Below, one piece after another: positions 42,870 to 49,956 of a DNA stretch of 64,000 bases. This stretch comes from an uncultured Halomicronema sp. Its GTDB lineage: Bacteria > Cyanobacteriota > Cyanobacteriia > Phormidesmidales > Phormidesmidaceae. Numbering within the stretch: the stretch's first letter is position 1; every line of letters starts with the position of its first letter. The position numbers and the translations under genes were made by a program. Where the stretch lies: contig CALCCA010000114.1 of NCBI GenBank assembly GCA_937899725.1, positions 33,442-97,441 on the forward strand. The letters run 5' to 3'. The notes below the pieces were generated by a model, which was not told the origin of the DNA, ran no database searches, and saw only the letters and a program-made list of their open reading frames with translations.

Positions 42870-44012
42870 ATGACGGCGGTAGATGACATTACTCAGAGAT
42901 GGTCAACTAAGTTGGCAGCTGAGCTTGCCGAAGAGAGTGATAATTCCCGGCAAAGCATTTTGGTGTGGCTGTTAGGGCCAAATCCTGAGCGGTTTGATGA
43001 AGCTGTTGACGCCACCAAGCAGAAGGTCTTGGCTCAAGCGCTGGAATATCGCTATCAAATTTTGCGGCAGCGCTATTGGAACGTCGGCCCTGACCGCGCC
43101 TATCGCAACCTGATAAAACGGTTGAGCAGCCTATTTTTAGTGCGTAGCAAAGTGCGCACCTGGATTGCCCTCAGCCGCGATCGCCGCCGCACCGTGACGG
43201 ATGTACTGCAGGAAGTGATTCAAGAAATGCTGCAGAGCGATCGCTATTTAAAAGAGCAGGTGCGCTGGATTGGCGAATGCTCGCCGCGATCTCAGGTGCG
43301 GAATCTGCTGATGTTGGCCACGATTGAAGAATACTGTCTGCGGCCCATTCGCAACCAGCCGCTGTTGGTCTATCGCTTTGTCAACTATCTGCGGCGATCG
43401 CAGCGCGGTGGCATGACCAATATTCCCTCTGGGGAAATGATTCGCCTAATTTCCGAAGAGATTGGCACCGATGACCCCGACTCTTCGATGAGTTTGTTGG
43501 ATGTCGAAGCCGTCTCGAAATATGAATCGCAAACCCAGGCCGAAGAGGCCCAGACCATGCGAGAGCAAGTCAAAACAGGGTTTGCCACCTACCTACACGA
43601 CACCCTTGATGCCACCGCCGTGCAGTGGCTCGAACTGCACCTGCAGGGGTTTACCCAAGAGATGATTTCTCAGCGGCTCGATTTATCCACCAAGGAAGCC
43701 TACCGCCTGCGCGAAAAGATTCGCTATCACGCCATTCGGGTGTTTACCCTCAAAGAGCAGCCTGATCTGGTGTTGGGCTGGCTGCAGACCTCTTTAAAGG
43801 AGCATAACTTGGGCCTGATTCCCGAACAGTGGGAAGAGTTTCAAGCAGCCTGCAATCCGCTGCAGCGAAAGATTCTGCAGAGTCTGAAATCGGGGCAAAC
43901 CTTTGACGAAATCGCTCAATCAACTAACCTGAAGCCAAAGCAAGTCACCGGCGAGTGGGCTCAGCTTTATTTGGATGCGCAAAACCTGAGGCAAGAAGCG
44001 AACAGTAGCTAG
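42870..44012 (+). CDS. HetZ-related cyanobacterial regulator-like protein
   Basis: 380 residues, helical and basic, with no signal peptide. The conserved-looking core is EEYCLRPIRNQPLLVYRFVN followed by YLRRSQRGGMTNIPSGEM; the C-terminal third looks like a sigma-like or helix-turn-helix region (LQGFTQEMISQRLDLSTKEA and SGQTFDEIAQSTNLKPKQV). I associate this pattern with HetZ-related proteins, known from heterocyst differentiation but present in non-heterocystous species; this is from memory. A role as a DNA-binding regulator is inference. Confidence 0.58.
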   Translation: MTAVDDITQRWSTKLAAELAEESDNSRQSILVWLLGPNPERFDEAVDATKQKVLAQALEYRYQILRQRYWNVGPDRAYRNLIKRLSSLFLVRSKVRTWIALSRDRRRTVTDVLQEVIQEMLQSDRYLKEQVRWIGECSPRSQVRNLLMLATIEEYCLRPIRNQPLLVYRFVNYLRRSQRGGMTNIPSGEMIRLISEEIGTDDPDSSMSLLDVEAVSKYESQTQAEEAQTMREQVKTGFATYLHDTLDATAVQWLELHLQGFTQEMISQRLDLSTKEAYRLREKIRYHAIRVFTLKEQPDLVLGWLQTSLKEHNLGLIPEQWEEFQAACNPLQRKILQSLKSGQTFDEIAQSTNLKPKQVTGEWAQLYLDAQNLRQEANSS

Positions 44013-44172
44013 TCCTCTACGGCAGACATAACACTCCTATGCCAGATTCTCGGCCCCCTTGCCCCCATGGCTCCCTTGCCATCGGCAACGGTCGGTGCAA
44101 TCACGCCGCAGTCTACTAGTTATGCCGGTCGCATCGCCAGGACTCAAGTTTGATCAGATGACAGGAAGGGAT

Positions 44173-44943
44173 ATGGAGCCGCTGTTAACCGTTCAAGATC
44201 TGAGTAAAACCTACGGCCCGATCGCCGCCTGCGATCACATTTCGTTTGCGCTCTATCCCGGTCAGGTGCTGGGCATTATCGGTGAGTCGGGCTCGGGCAA
44301 AAGCACCCTGCTGAACTGTATTGCTGGTGAGCTGCCGATTGATGATGGCGCGATGGCCTATCGCGATCGCAGCGAGACTCGACTCGACCTCTGCACCCTA
44401 CCCGAACCCCAGCGTCGCAAGCTGATGAAAACGGAATGGGGGTTCGTGCGGCAAAATCCCCGTGATGGGTTACGGCTAGGCGTCACGGCGGGAGCCAATA
44501 TTGGTGAGCGCCTGCTGGATGTGGGCGAGCGTCATTACGGCAACATTCGCACTGAGGCGCTGCAGTGGCTGAATGAAGTCGAAATTCCGGACCAGCGGAT
44601 GGATGACTTCCCCAGTACGTTTTCGGGGGGGATGCAGCAGCGGCTGCAGCTGGCCCGTATTTTGGTGACGCGACCGCGCCTAGTGCTGATGGATGAGCCG
44701 ACGGGCGGGTTAGATGTCTCGGTGCAGGCCAAACTGCTGGATTTGATGCGATCGCTGGTGCGCACGCTGCACCTGAGCGTCATTCTGGTAACCCACGATA
44801 TCGGGGTGGTGCGGTTGCTGGCCCACCGACTCATGGTGATGCAAAACGGTCAGGTGGTCGAAGCGGGCCTCACTGATCAGGTGCTCGATGACCCGCAGCA
44901 TCCCTACACGCAGCAGCTAGTGAGCGCTACGCTGGTACCGTAA
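44173..44943 (+). CDS. phnK: PhnK-type ABC ATPase (orphan)
   Basis: 256-residue ABC ATPase. Walker A is IGESGSGKSTLLNC, the Q-loop/PhnK hallmark is WGFVRQNPRDGLRLGVTAGA, the signature is TFSGGMQQRLQLARI and Walker B is LVLMDEPTGGLDVSVQ. The C-terminus ends with the oligopeptide-type DDPQHPYTQQLVSATL. ATG 44173 follows AGGAAGGG; earlier starts are not supported. PhnK normally works with C-P lyase for phosphonate breakdown, but no other phn gene is in the window. Its 3' end is copied twice downstream. Confidence 0.85.
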   Translation: MEPLLTVQDLSKTYGPIAACDHISFALYPGQVLGIIGESGSGKSTLLNCIAGELPIDDGAMAYRDRSETRLDLCTLPEPQRRKLMKTEWGFVRQNPRDGLRLGVTAGANIGERLLDVGERHYGNIRTEALQWLNEVEIPDQRMDDFPSTFSGGMQQRLQLARILVTRPRLVLMDEPTGGLDVSVQAKLLDLMRSLVRTLHLSVILVTHDIGVVRLLAHRLMVMQNGQVVEAGLTDQVLDDPQHPYTQQLVSATLVP

Positions 44944-45080
44944 TGCGGCTTGCTAGATTACAGCTATTGCCAGCCTGTTCTCAGCCTCTAGCGAGCTGCA
45001 TTTTTATGTAAAGACAGTGTCGATGACTCCGCTGGAAAAGCATAGACCAGACCTCCGAAAGACTTGCTAAAACGGAGATC

Positions 45081-45305
45081 ATGCCTAGAAAGATTCGAGA
45101 ATTGAAGGCTCAGATCGCACGCGAAGGATTTATTTTCTTGCCCAAGCGCGGTAAGGGTAGCCATGAGCGTTGGAGGCATCCTTTAGTCAGGAAAACATTG
45201 ACAATTCCAGGGAAAGATGGAGACGATGTGCCACCCTATTTAGAAAAGCAATTAGCAAAGCTACTTTCTGAACTAGCGACATTAAGAGCGGAGGAAGATT
45301 CATGA
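45081..45305 (+). CDS. hicA: HicA family toxin
   Basis: 74-residue mRNA interferase-type toxin. It has the double-stranded-RNA-binding-like fold with the catalytic His in GKGSHERWRHPLVRK, then LTIPGKDGDDVPPYLEKQLA. GGAG lies before the ATG. Full length for the family, so it is likely active. hicB starts four bases before its end (ATGA overlap). The pair lies between the real phnK 3' end and a copy of that 3' end. Confidence 0.9.
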   Translation: MPRKIRELKAQIAREGFIFLPKRGKGSHERWRHPLVRKTLTIPGKDGDDVPPYLEKQLAKLLSELATLRAEEDS

Positions 45306-45520
45306 ATCGCTACAGCATGATTGTTCAATGGTCAAATGAAGATCAACTCTTTTTGGTGACAATTCCAGAATTTTCTGAGCTTGTCGTGATGCCTTGTACT
45401 CACGGAAAAACTCGTGAAGAGGCCATTCGCAATGGTGAAGAGGTGATTGAAATGTATCTAGAAGCTTGGCAAGCGGAAGGTGAAGTCATTCCCGAACCCA
45501 GAACACTCCAGGTCGCTTGA
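45302..45520 (+). CDS. hicB: HicB family antitoxin (copy 1)
   Basis: 72 residues of the partial RNase H-like HicB fold: MIVQWSNEDQLFLVTIPEFS, then TREEAIRNGEEVIEMYLEAW, ending EPRTLQVA. It lacks a C-terminal DNA-binding domain, so it is a short HicB; autoregulation by it is uncertain. It overlaps hicA and should neutralise it. A near-identical second copy is at 47079. Confidence 0.9.
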   Translation: MNRYSMIVQWSNEDQLFLVTIPEFSELVVMPCTHGKTREEAIRNGEEVIEMYLEAWQAEGEVIPEPRTLQVA

Positions 45521-45597
45521 TGTCGTAGGTGAATCCAGCTGCATAACAACGCTCACGTACCTGACCGTTGAGAGGACGTCTGTCAGGGGGGCGATTG

Positions 45598-45724
45598 CTG
45601 GTCAACCGGCTGATGGTGATGCAAAACGGTCAGGTGGTCGAAGCGGGCCTCACCGATCAGGTGCTGGATGTCCTCCGCAGCATCCCTACACTCAACAGTT
45701 GGTCAGTGCGACGCTAGGGCCGTG
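45598..45724 (+). pseudogene. phnK 3'-end copy 1
   Basis: DNA closely matches the end of phnK (from about 44818): LLVNRLMVMQNGQVVEAGL then TDQVLD, a frame-altering change at about 45670, then DNA for PQHPYTQQLVSATLGP and a stop at about 45724. Promoter and body are missing. It follows hicB copy 1. Confidence 0.8.
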
Positions 45725-45859
45725 AGTCACGATGCTGCTGGCAGATATGCTCTGGCAAAGCAAGGAGAACATGGAAGCAAAATCTTCAGCGACAGATCAC
45801 AGCTCTTTATCATTCATTCATTGATTGGACTTGTAGATTACCAGATTATTTTCTGAGAA

Positions 45860-46750
45860 CTAGCAATTATCAAGACCCTGCCCATCGGGCCTAACCACCC
45901 AAGTACATCTTTTCTGGTTAGATAAAAACCATCCATGTTGATTACGGATATACCGTTCTGTCATGAAAGGTCGTTTTTGAGGCTTCGAATTAATATTTTG
46001 ATATCCATATATGTACTCTTGCAAGACTGATAAATCCTTATTGAAGGCGTATCTTGTTGAAGAGTAAGAATTCCATTGGCCGCCAGATCTGAAAGTAATA
46101 TAGAGCTGCTTTTTATCTTCATCAAAGCTTGGATAGCCACCAACTATCTTGGTATTTTCTTGAGACCTTGCTATCTCTTGTATGACTTCTTCCGACCGAT
46201 GTACTGTATGAACGTCAAGTGTCTTTAGTTGTAAAGGCTCTGATTGGATGCCACTTTCATTGGAAAATACGAAAAAAGTTCCTCCACCCTGATAAGCACC
46301 GGTGTAACAGACGAAATATAGAATGTATTTTGTCGCGGCGAGTTTCCAGATGTCTTCAAGTGTGCTTGTTGCACAAATCTCTACGACATTTCTCAACTTT
46401 TCAGGATTTTCGAGTAGCCTTTTGATGACTGATTTCCTCGCAATCAATCGTTTCATTGGTTCGTTGTATCTTTCTTGCCATTCTGTTCCAATCTGGCGCT
46501 CCAAGCTATGAGTCAAATAAGCGACTGCTATTTCTTTATTTTGGCGTTTGACCTGATTTAAAGAAAAGCCTCTTTTGCTTAGGAATATTTGTAGTGGTTT
46601 TGATTGAAGGCCAGGGAACTTAGGCTCCATTCCCAAAAACTTGACTTCATTCCGCTTGTGTTCAATGTCAGTAACAATAATCGTACTGATGACTGTGAGC
46701 AGAACAGTAGTAACGAGCAAACCTAAGAGCTGTAGTCGAAATCGTCTCAT
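45860..46750 (-). CDS. Unknown single-TM protein between two phnK-tail copies
   Basis: 296 residues from ATG 46750 (MRRFRLQLLGLLVTTVLLTV). One N-terminal membrane helix is followed by a soluble extracytoplasmic domain: FLSKRGFSLNQVKRQNKEIA, then TEWQERYNEPMKRLIARKSV, then a beta-rich C-terminal half (FVCYTGAYQGGGTFFVFSNE, KKQLYITFRSGGQWNSYSST). No family recognised. It is AT-rich compared with its flanks and lies in the 1.3 kb that separates the two hicB repeats, which suggests it arrived with them. Confidence 0.68.
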   Translation of the reverse strand: MRRFRLQLLGLLVTTVLLTVISTIIVTDIEHKRNEVKFLGMEPKFPGLQSKPLQIFLSKRGFSLNQVKRQNKEIAVAYLTHSLERQIGTEWQERYNEPMKRLIARKSVIKRLLENPEKLRNVVEICATSTLEDIWKLAATKYILYFVCYTGAYQGGGTFFVFSNESGIQSEPLQLKTLDVHTVHRSEEVIQEIARSQENTKIVGGYPSFDEDKKQLYITFRSGGQWNSYSSTRYAFNKDLSVLQEYIYGYQNINSKPQKRPFMTERYIRNQHGWFLSNQKRCTWVVRPDGQGLDNC

Positions 46751-47078
46751 AAGATTCTCTTGGATCTGCGAAGAAAAACAATCGAAAACGAGATCTCGGT
46801 TCAAGTTATAGCCCTTCTGTGGCGAATCTTTTATGGTTTGTTTGTTCTTAAAATAATTAGAAAACCCTAATTGCTTGTGGGATACATTCGCGATAGCGTA
46901 ATGCATCCAAGCCCCATAGAACAGTGCTTTACGGCTTGTCTAACAGTACCCTGCGTATTATAGACGTATAGAAACTTACTTGCTAAGAGGCAGCGCAGTA
47001 TGCTCTGATCAGCTCGGCTACCGCATTCCTAGCAAATCTACTTTCTGAATTAGCGACATCAAGAGCAGAGGAAGATTC
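46751..47078. other. Intergenic region, left edge of repeat copy 2
   Basis: AT-rich sequence without a gene; from 47031 it is the start of the second direct repeat, a hicA 3' stub of about 17 codons. Confidence 0.5.
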
Positions 47079-47297
47079 ATGAATCGCCACAGCATGATTG
47101 TTCAATGGTCAAATGAAGATCAACTCTTTTTGGTGACAATTCCAGAATTTTCTGAGCTTGTCGTGATGCCTTGTACTCACGGAAAAACTCGTGAAGAGGC
47201 CATTCGCAATGGTGAAGAGGTGATTGAAATGTATCTAGAAGCTTGGCAAGCGGAAGGTGAAGTCATTCCCGAACCCAGAACACTCCAGGTTGCTTGA
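47079..47297 (+). CDS. HicB family antitoxin (copy 2, without a toxin)
   Basis: 72 residues differing from copy 1 only by MNRHSM instead of MNRYSM as far as can be read. It keeps the same GAGGAAGATTC leader before the ATG. Only a stub of hicA precedes it, so it is an orphan antitoxin copy that could still add to the antitoxin pool. Confidence 0.85.
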   Translation: MNRHSMIVQWSNEDQLFLVTIPEFSELVVMPCTHGKTREEAIRNGEEVIEMYLEAWQAEGEVIPEPRTLQVA

Positions 47298-47373
47298 TGC
47301 CCTTGGTGAATCCAGCTGCATAACAACGCTCACGTACCCGACCGTTGAGAGGACGTCTATCAGGGGGGCGATT

Positions 47374-47502
47374 GCTGGTCAACCGGCTGATGGTGATGCA
47401 AAACGGTCAGATGGTCGAAGTGGGCCTCACGGATCCGGTGCTGGATGATCCGCAGCATCCCTACACGCAGCAGTTGGTTAAGCGCGACGCTAGTGCCATA
47501 AT
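47374..47502 (+). pseudogene. phnK 3'-end copy 2
   Basis: DNA for LLVNRLMVMQNGQMVEVGL, TDPVLDDPQHPYTQQL and a stop near 47502. It keeps the DDPQHPYTQQL stretch in frame, unlike copy 1, and so was not simply derived from copy 1 as it now stands. Confidence 0.8.
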
Positions 47503-47688
47503 CCGATCACCCAAGTATGACATTCGTCTGCCTAACTTCAGCGTTTAGCGTTCCGTATTCCTCGCGGGCAGATTTTGCCAAAGACCGGCTAAAAACTGTG
47601 GGCCGTGCCTGCGTTGAGATACGTTATCTTGCCGAGCTGTTGGTAGAGACGCTGTCTTCAGATGCTGATGAGGTCAGCAGTATTCAAA

Positions 47689-48384
47689 TCAACTTTTGAG
47701 GCTGAGTTGAGTGGCGGTGACTCTTGTTTGATCCGCGAAAGCATCTAGAAGCGGTTTGCCGAGCTGCATCAATGAATCCACGATTTCTTGACCTGCTGCT
47801 TCTGGCGTACCGGCATCAAAAGGCGGGTCAGGCATATATTCCATCATCAGCTGCGTCATCTTCGCCACCTCTTCACCGCAAAGCAAGCCCAGCAGGGTTA
47901 ATCCAAAATCGATTCCTGACGTGACACCAGCCCCCGTGACGCGATTGCGGTCAATCACTACTCGCTGAGGCACAACTTCAACTCCGAGCATTGCCAGTTG
48001 ATCTCGAAAGACCCAATGGCAGGTCGCCTTGTAGCCTTGTAACAAACCTGCTGCCGCTAAAATCATTGAACCTGAGCAGACGCTCGTCACGTATTGAGTA
48101 AAGTTTGACTGCTGTTGCAGAAAGCTCAAAATTTCCGAGTCTTTCATCACCTCAATTTGTCCCATTCCCCCACCCGGAACGCAAATCACATCCAGCGGTG
48201 GACAATTCGCCAGAGTTACGGTTGGCGAAAAGATGAGACCCTCGTTGCTGGTGATAGGGGTCAGCGTTTTCCAGATCAAATGCACTTGGGTATTGGGTGG
48301 AAAAGCCAGAACTTGATAAGCTCCCATCACATCAAGCTGAACGACGTCAGGATAAACGAGAAAGCCAATTTGGAGTTGAGACAT
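47689..48384 (-). CDS. DJ-1/PfpI family protein
   Basis: 231 residues of the class I glutamine amidotransferase-like fold. The nucleophile-elbow cysteine is C103 in YVTSVCSGSMILAAAGLL; PLDVICVPGGGMGQ and CHWVFRDQLAMLGVEVV fit the isonitrile hydratase / PfpI branch, which also includes glyoxalase III and regulators. It is divergent from a LuxR-type gene with about 90 bases between them, so they may share regulation. Activity is uncertain. Confidence 0.87.
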   Translation of the reverse strand: MSQLQIGFLVYPDVVQLDVMGAYQVLAFPPNTQVHLIWKTLTPITSNEGLIFSPTVTLANCPPLDVICVPGGGMGQIEVMKDSEILSFLQQQSNFTQYVTSVCSGSMILAAAGLLQGYKATCHWVFRDQLAMLGVEVVPQRVVIDRNRVTGAGVTSGIDFGLTLLGLLCGEEVAKMTQLMMEYMPDPPFDAGTPEAAGQEIVDSLMQLGKPLLDAFADQTRVTATQLSLKS

Positions 48385-48475
48385 TACTCTTTGTTGTTTG
48401 AAACGTCTGGTTTATGGAACGATTGTAGGGAAAGGCGGTCAACGCCAATAGACCTCAAGTGGGTACACTTTTCCT

Positions 48476-49183
48476 ATGCCTCGCTCTCTTTACCCGTTGT
48501 TTCAAGCGATCGCGACTGCACCCACTGAGCAGGCACTGCGGTGCAAGGTGATGCATCATATCAGCGAGTATTTCGGGGTACAGCGCTGGGGAATTTATCT
48601 TCTAGATGCCAATAACGATTTAGCCAGTATTGACACCAGAGGGGTGTCAGATACATTTATTGAGCAGTATCAAAAGTTTGGCAAATCTGTTGATCCAGTT
48701 TTGAAATATGTCTTGGCACACCATGCTCCAGCTCATGAAGAATTAGTGTTGCCTAAAGGAGCCTGGAAACAGAGCGAGTTGTATCAACGATGTTGTTCCA
48801 TCCATAATCATGAGCATATTATGACGGGGCCGCTAGTGGGGCACGGTCATCTAGTTGGCACAATCAACTGTGCACGGATTGGTCATATCCCGGCATTTAA
48901 TCAGTCTGATCTTGCTAATTTAGGCGCAGTTTGTACCCATTTCTCTGCCCGCCTTGCTGAACTGCGAAAACTGCCTTCGAAGGCTAATCCACTTAGAGAT
49001 CGTCTGACACCCAGGGAAATTCAGATTGCTAATCTTGTGGCAAAAGGGCTCACTAATGCAGAAATTGGTGCAGAGTTATGGATTACTCAAAATTCTGTCA
49101 AACAAGCCCTAAAGCGCATGTTTCGGAAAGTAGAAGTTTCTGCCCGGACGGCAATGGTCGCCAAACTGAAAGACACACCCTAA
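48476..49183 (+). CDS. LuxR family regulator with N-terminal sensory domain
   Basis: 235 residues. The first about 160 form a GAF-like or autoinducer-binding-like domain (EQALRCKVMHHISEYFGVQR, GHGHLVGTINCARIGHIPAF). The C-terminal LuxR helix-turn-helix is plain: LTPREIQIANLVAKGLTNAE, IGAELWITQNSVKQALKRMF, RKVEVSARTAMVAKL. No response-regulator receiver domain. It probably senses a small molecule and regulates itself or the divergent DJ-1 gene; the ligand is unknown. Confidence 0.88.
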   Translation: MPRSLYPLFQAIATAPTEQALRCKVMHHISEYFGVQRWGIYLLDANNDLASIDTRGVSDTFIEQYQKFGKSVDPVLKYVLAHHAPAHEELVLPKGAWKQSELYQRCCSIHNHEHIMTGPLVGHGHLVGTINCARIGHIPAFNQSDLANLGAVCTHFSARLAELRKLPSKANPLRDRLTPREIQIANLVAKGLTNAEIGAELWITQNSVKQALKRMFRKVEVSARTAMVAKLKDTP

Positions 49184-49320
49184 ACGTAAATGAGATTAGT
49201 GGCAACGCAAAATAACAAGCCAATGAAGCGAGCGGGCAAGAGAGCTTAGCATGACTGCAGAAATGCTCCATCGCTGCTTATTTTAACGCCAGTTCGGGTT
49301 AAGCCAAACCCCGTTTCTTT

Positions 49321-49593
49321 CCCCTCTGGGGCTAACCTTGTAGGGGTTTTGAATTCTGCCCTGGCATCGATGGGGTAAGTATGCTCTTGTCCGATGGCCA
49401 TCTTGGCCGTCCTGAGTCATTCATCGCTTTTGAGCAAACGGGTGATGGAGGCCGGCTAGGAAGCCTACCCGACCGGTGTTCTGAGGTGCTTGAGCGAATG
49501 GGAAGCGGCGATCGCGATCACCCTTGCGGAAACTGAAAGAGTGAGCATATCGTTTTTTGAGGAAACCCCTACAGGATTAGCTCTGGGGAGGGG
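49321..49593. repeat. MITE-like segment with about 29-bp imperfect inverted ends
   Basis: The left arm 49321-49349 (CCCCTCTGGGGCTAAC at its outer end) is complementary, with several mismatches, to 49563-49593 (outer CTCTGGGGAGGGG). The right arm's CTCTGGGGAGGGG is again perfectly inverted at 49654-49666. No target duplication could be defined. Confidence 0.55.
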
Positions 49594-49719
49594 CTAATGG
49601 GGTGGGTTGAACCACTCTCAGCGCGAGGATCGACACCCACCCCGCCTTTGGCACCCCTCCCCAGAGGGGATTGTCGCCTCAACAGGCTGGTAAGCCTGCC
49701 TCATACCCTTATCCCGAAC

Positions 49720-49920
49720 TCAGGTTATTTTAGTTGCTTGCTCGACCGCCACTTGGGCATCAGGCATTAGCTGTCCTGATGCCCAAGTGGCACTGGTGAA
49801 GTCGGCCTCGCGCAAAACCGCATTGCTCCGGTCAGCAGTACCAAAATCCGTACCATGAGGATCGACAAACCGTTTCTCTGATGCCTGCTCACGCCTTAAG
49901 TCATCACTCTGCTTGCAGTA
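49720..49920 (-). pseudogene. Possible pentapeptide-protein remnant
   Basis: An open minus-strand frame reads HGTDFGTADRSNAVLREADF, then TSATWASGQLMPDAQVAVEQ, and stops at 49720-49722. The RSNAVLREADF part resembles degenerate A(D/N)LxX pentapeptides. It has no start codon of its own and follows the CHAT gene's stop, so it looks like a fragment. Confidence 0.35.
49748..49791. repeat. Perfect 17-bp inverted repeat
   Basis: GCCACTTGGGCATCAGG (49748-49764) and CCTGATGCCCAAGTGGC (49775-49791) with a 10-base loop. No T-run on either side. It lies 165 bases after the CHAT gene's stop and could act in RNA stability or factor-dependent termination. Confidence 0.8.
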
Positions 49921-49956
49921 TGCGCCACCAGGGTACTCACCAAAAGTACGGGTCGA

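Larger units (their letters stand above)
45254..45725. repeat. Direct repeat, copy 1 (hicA 3' end - hicB - phnK 3' end)
   Basis: About 470 bases beginning AGCAAAGCTACTTTCTGAAC, covering the last 17 codons of hicA, all of hicB and the phnK tail. It is repeated at 47031-47503, 1,777 bases later, with scattered substitutions. Confidence 0.85.
47031..47503. repeat. Direct repeat, copy 2 (hicA 3' stub - hicB - phnK 3' end)
   Basis: Second copy of the 45254-45725 segment. Only the last 17 codons of hicA are present, so there is no toxin in this copy. Confidence 0.85.
49184..49956. other. Intergenic region rich in inverted repeats
   Basis: No intact gene in about 770 bases. It holds a 270-bp pair of imperfect inverted repeats, a related 13-bp pair, a perfect 17-bp hairpin and a probable pentapeptide-gene remnant, listed separately. 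Confidence 0.6.

Noticed and set aside
47517..47699. 60-codon frame after the second phnK tail
   Set aside because: Starts at a chance ATG downstream of the repeat and shows no domain or conserved signal.
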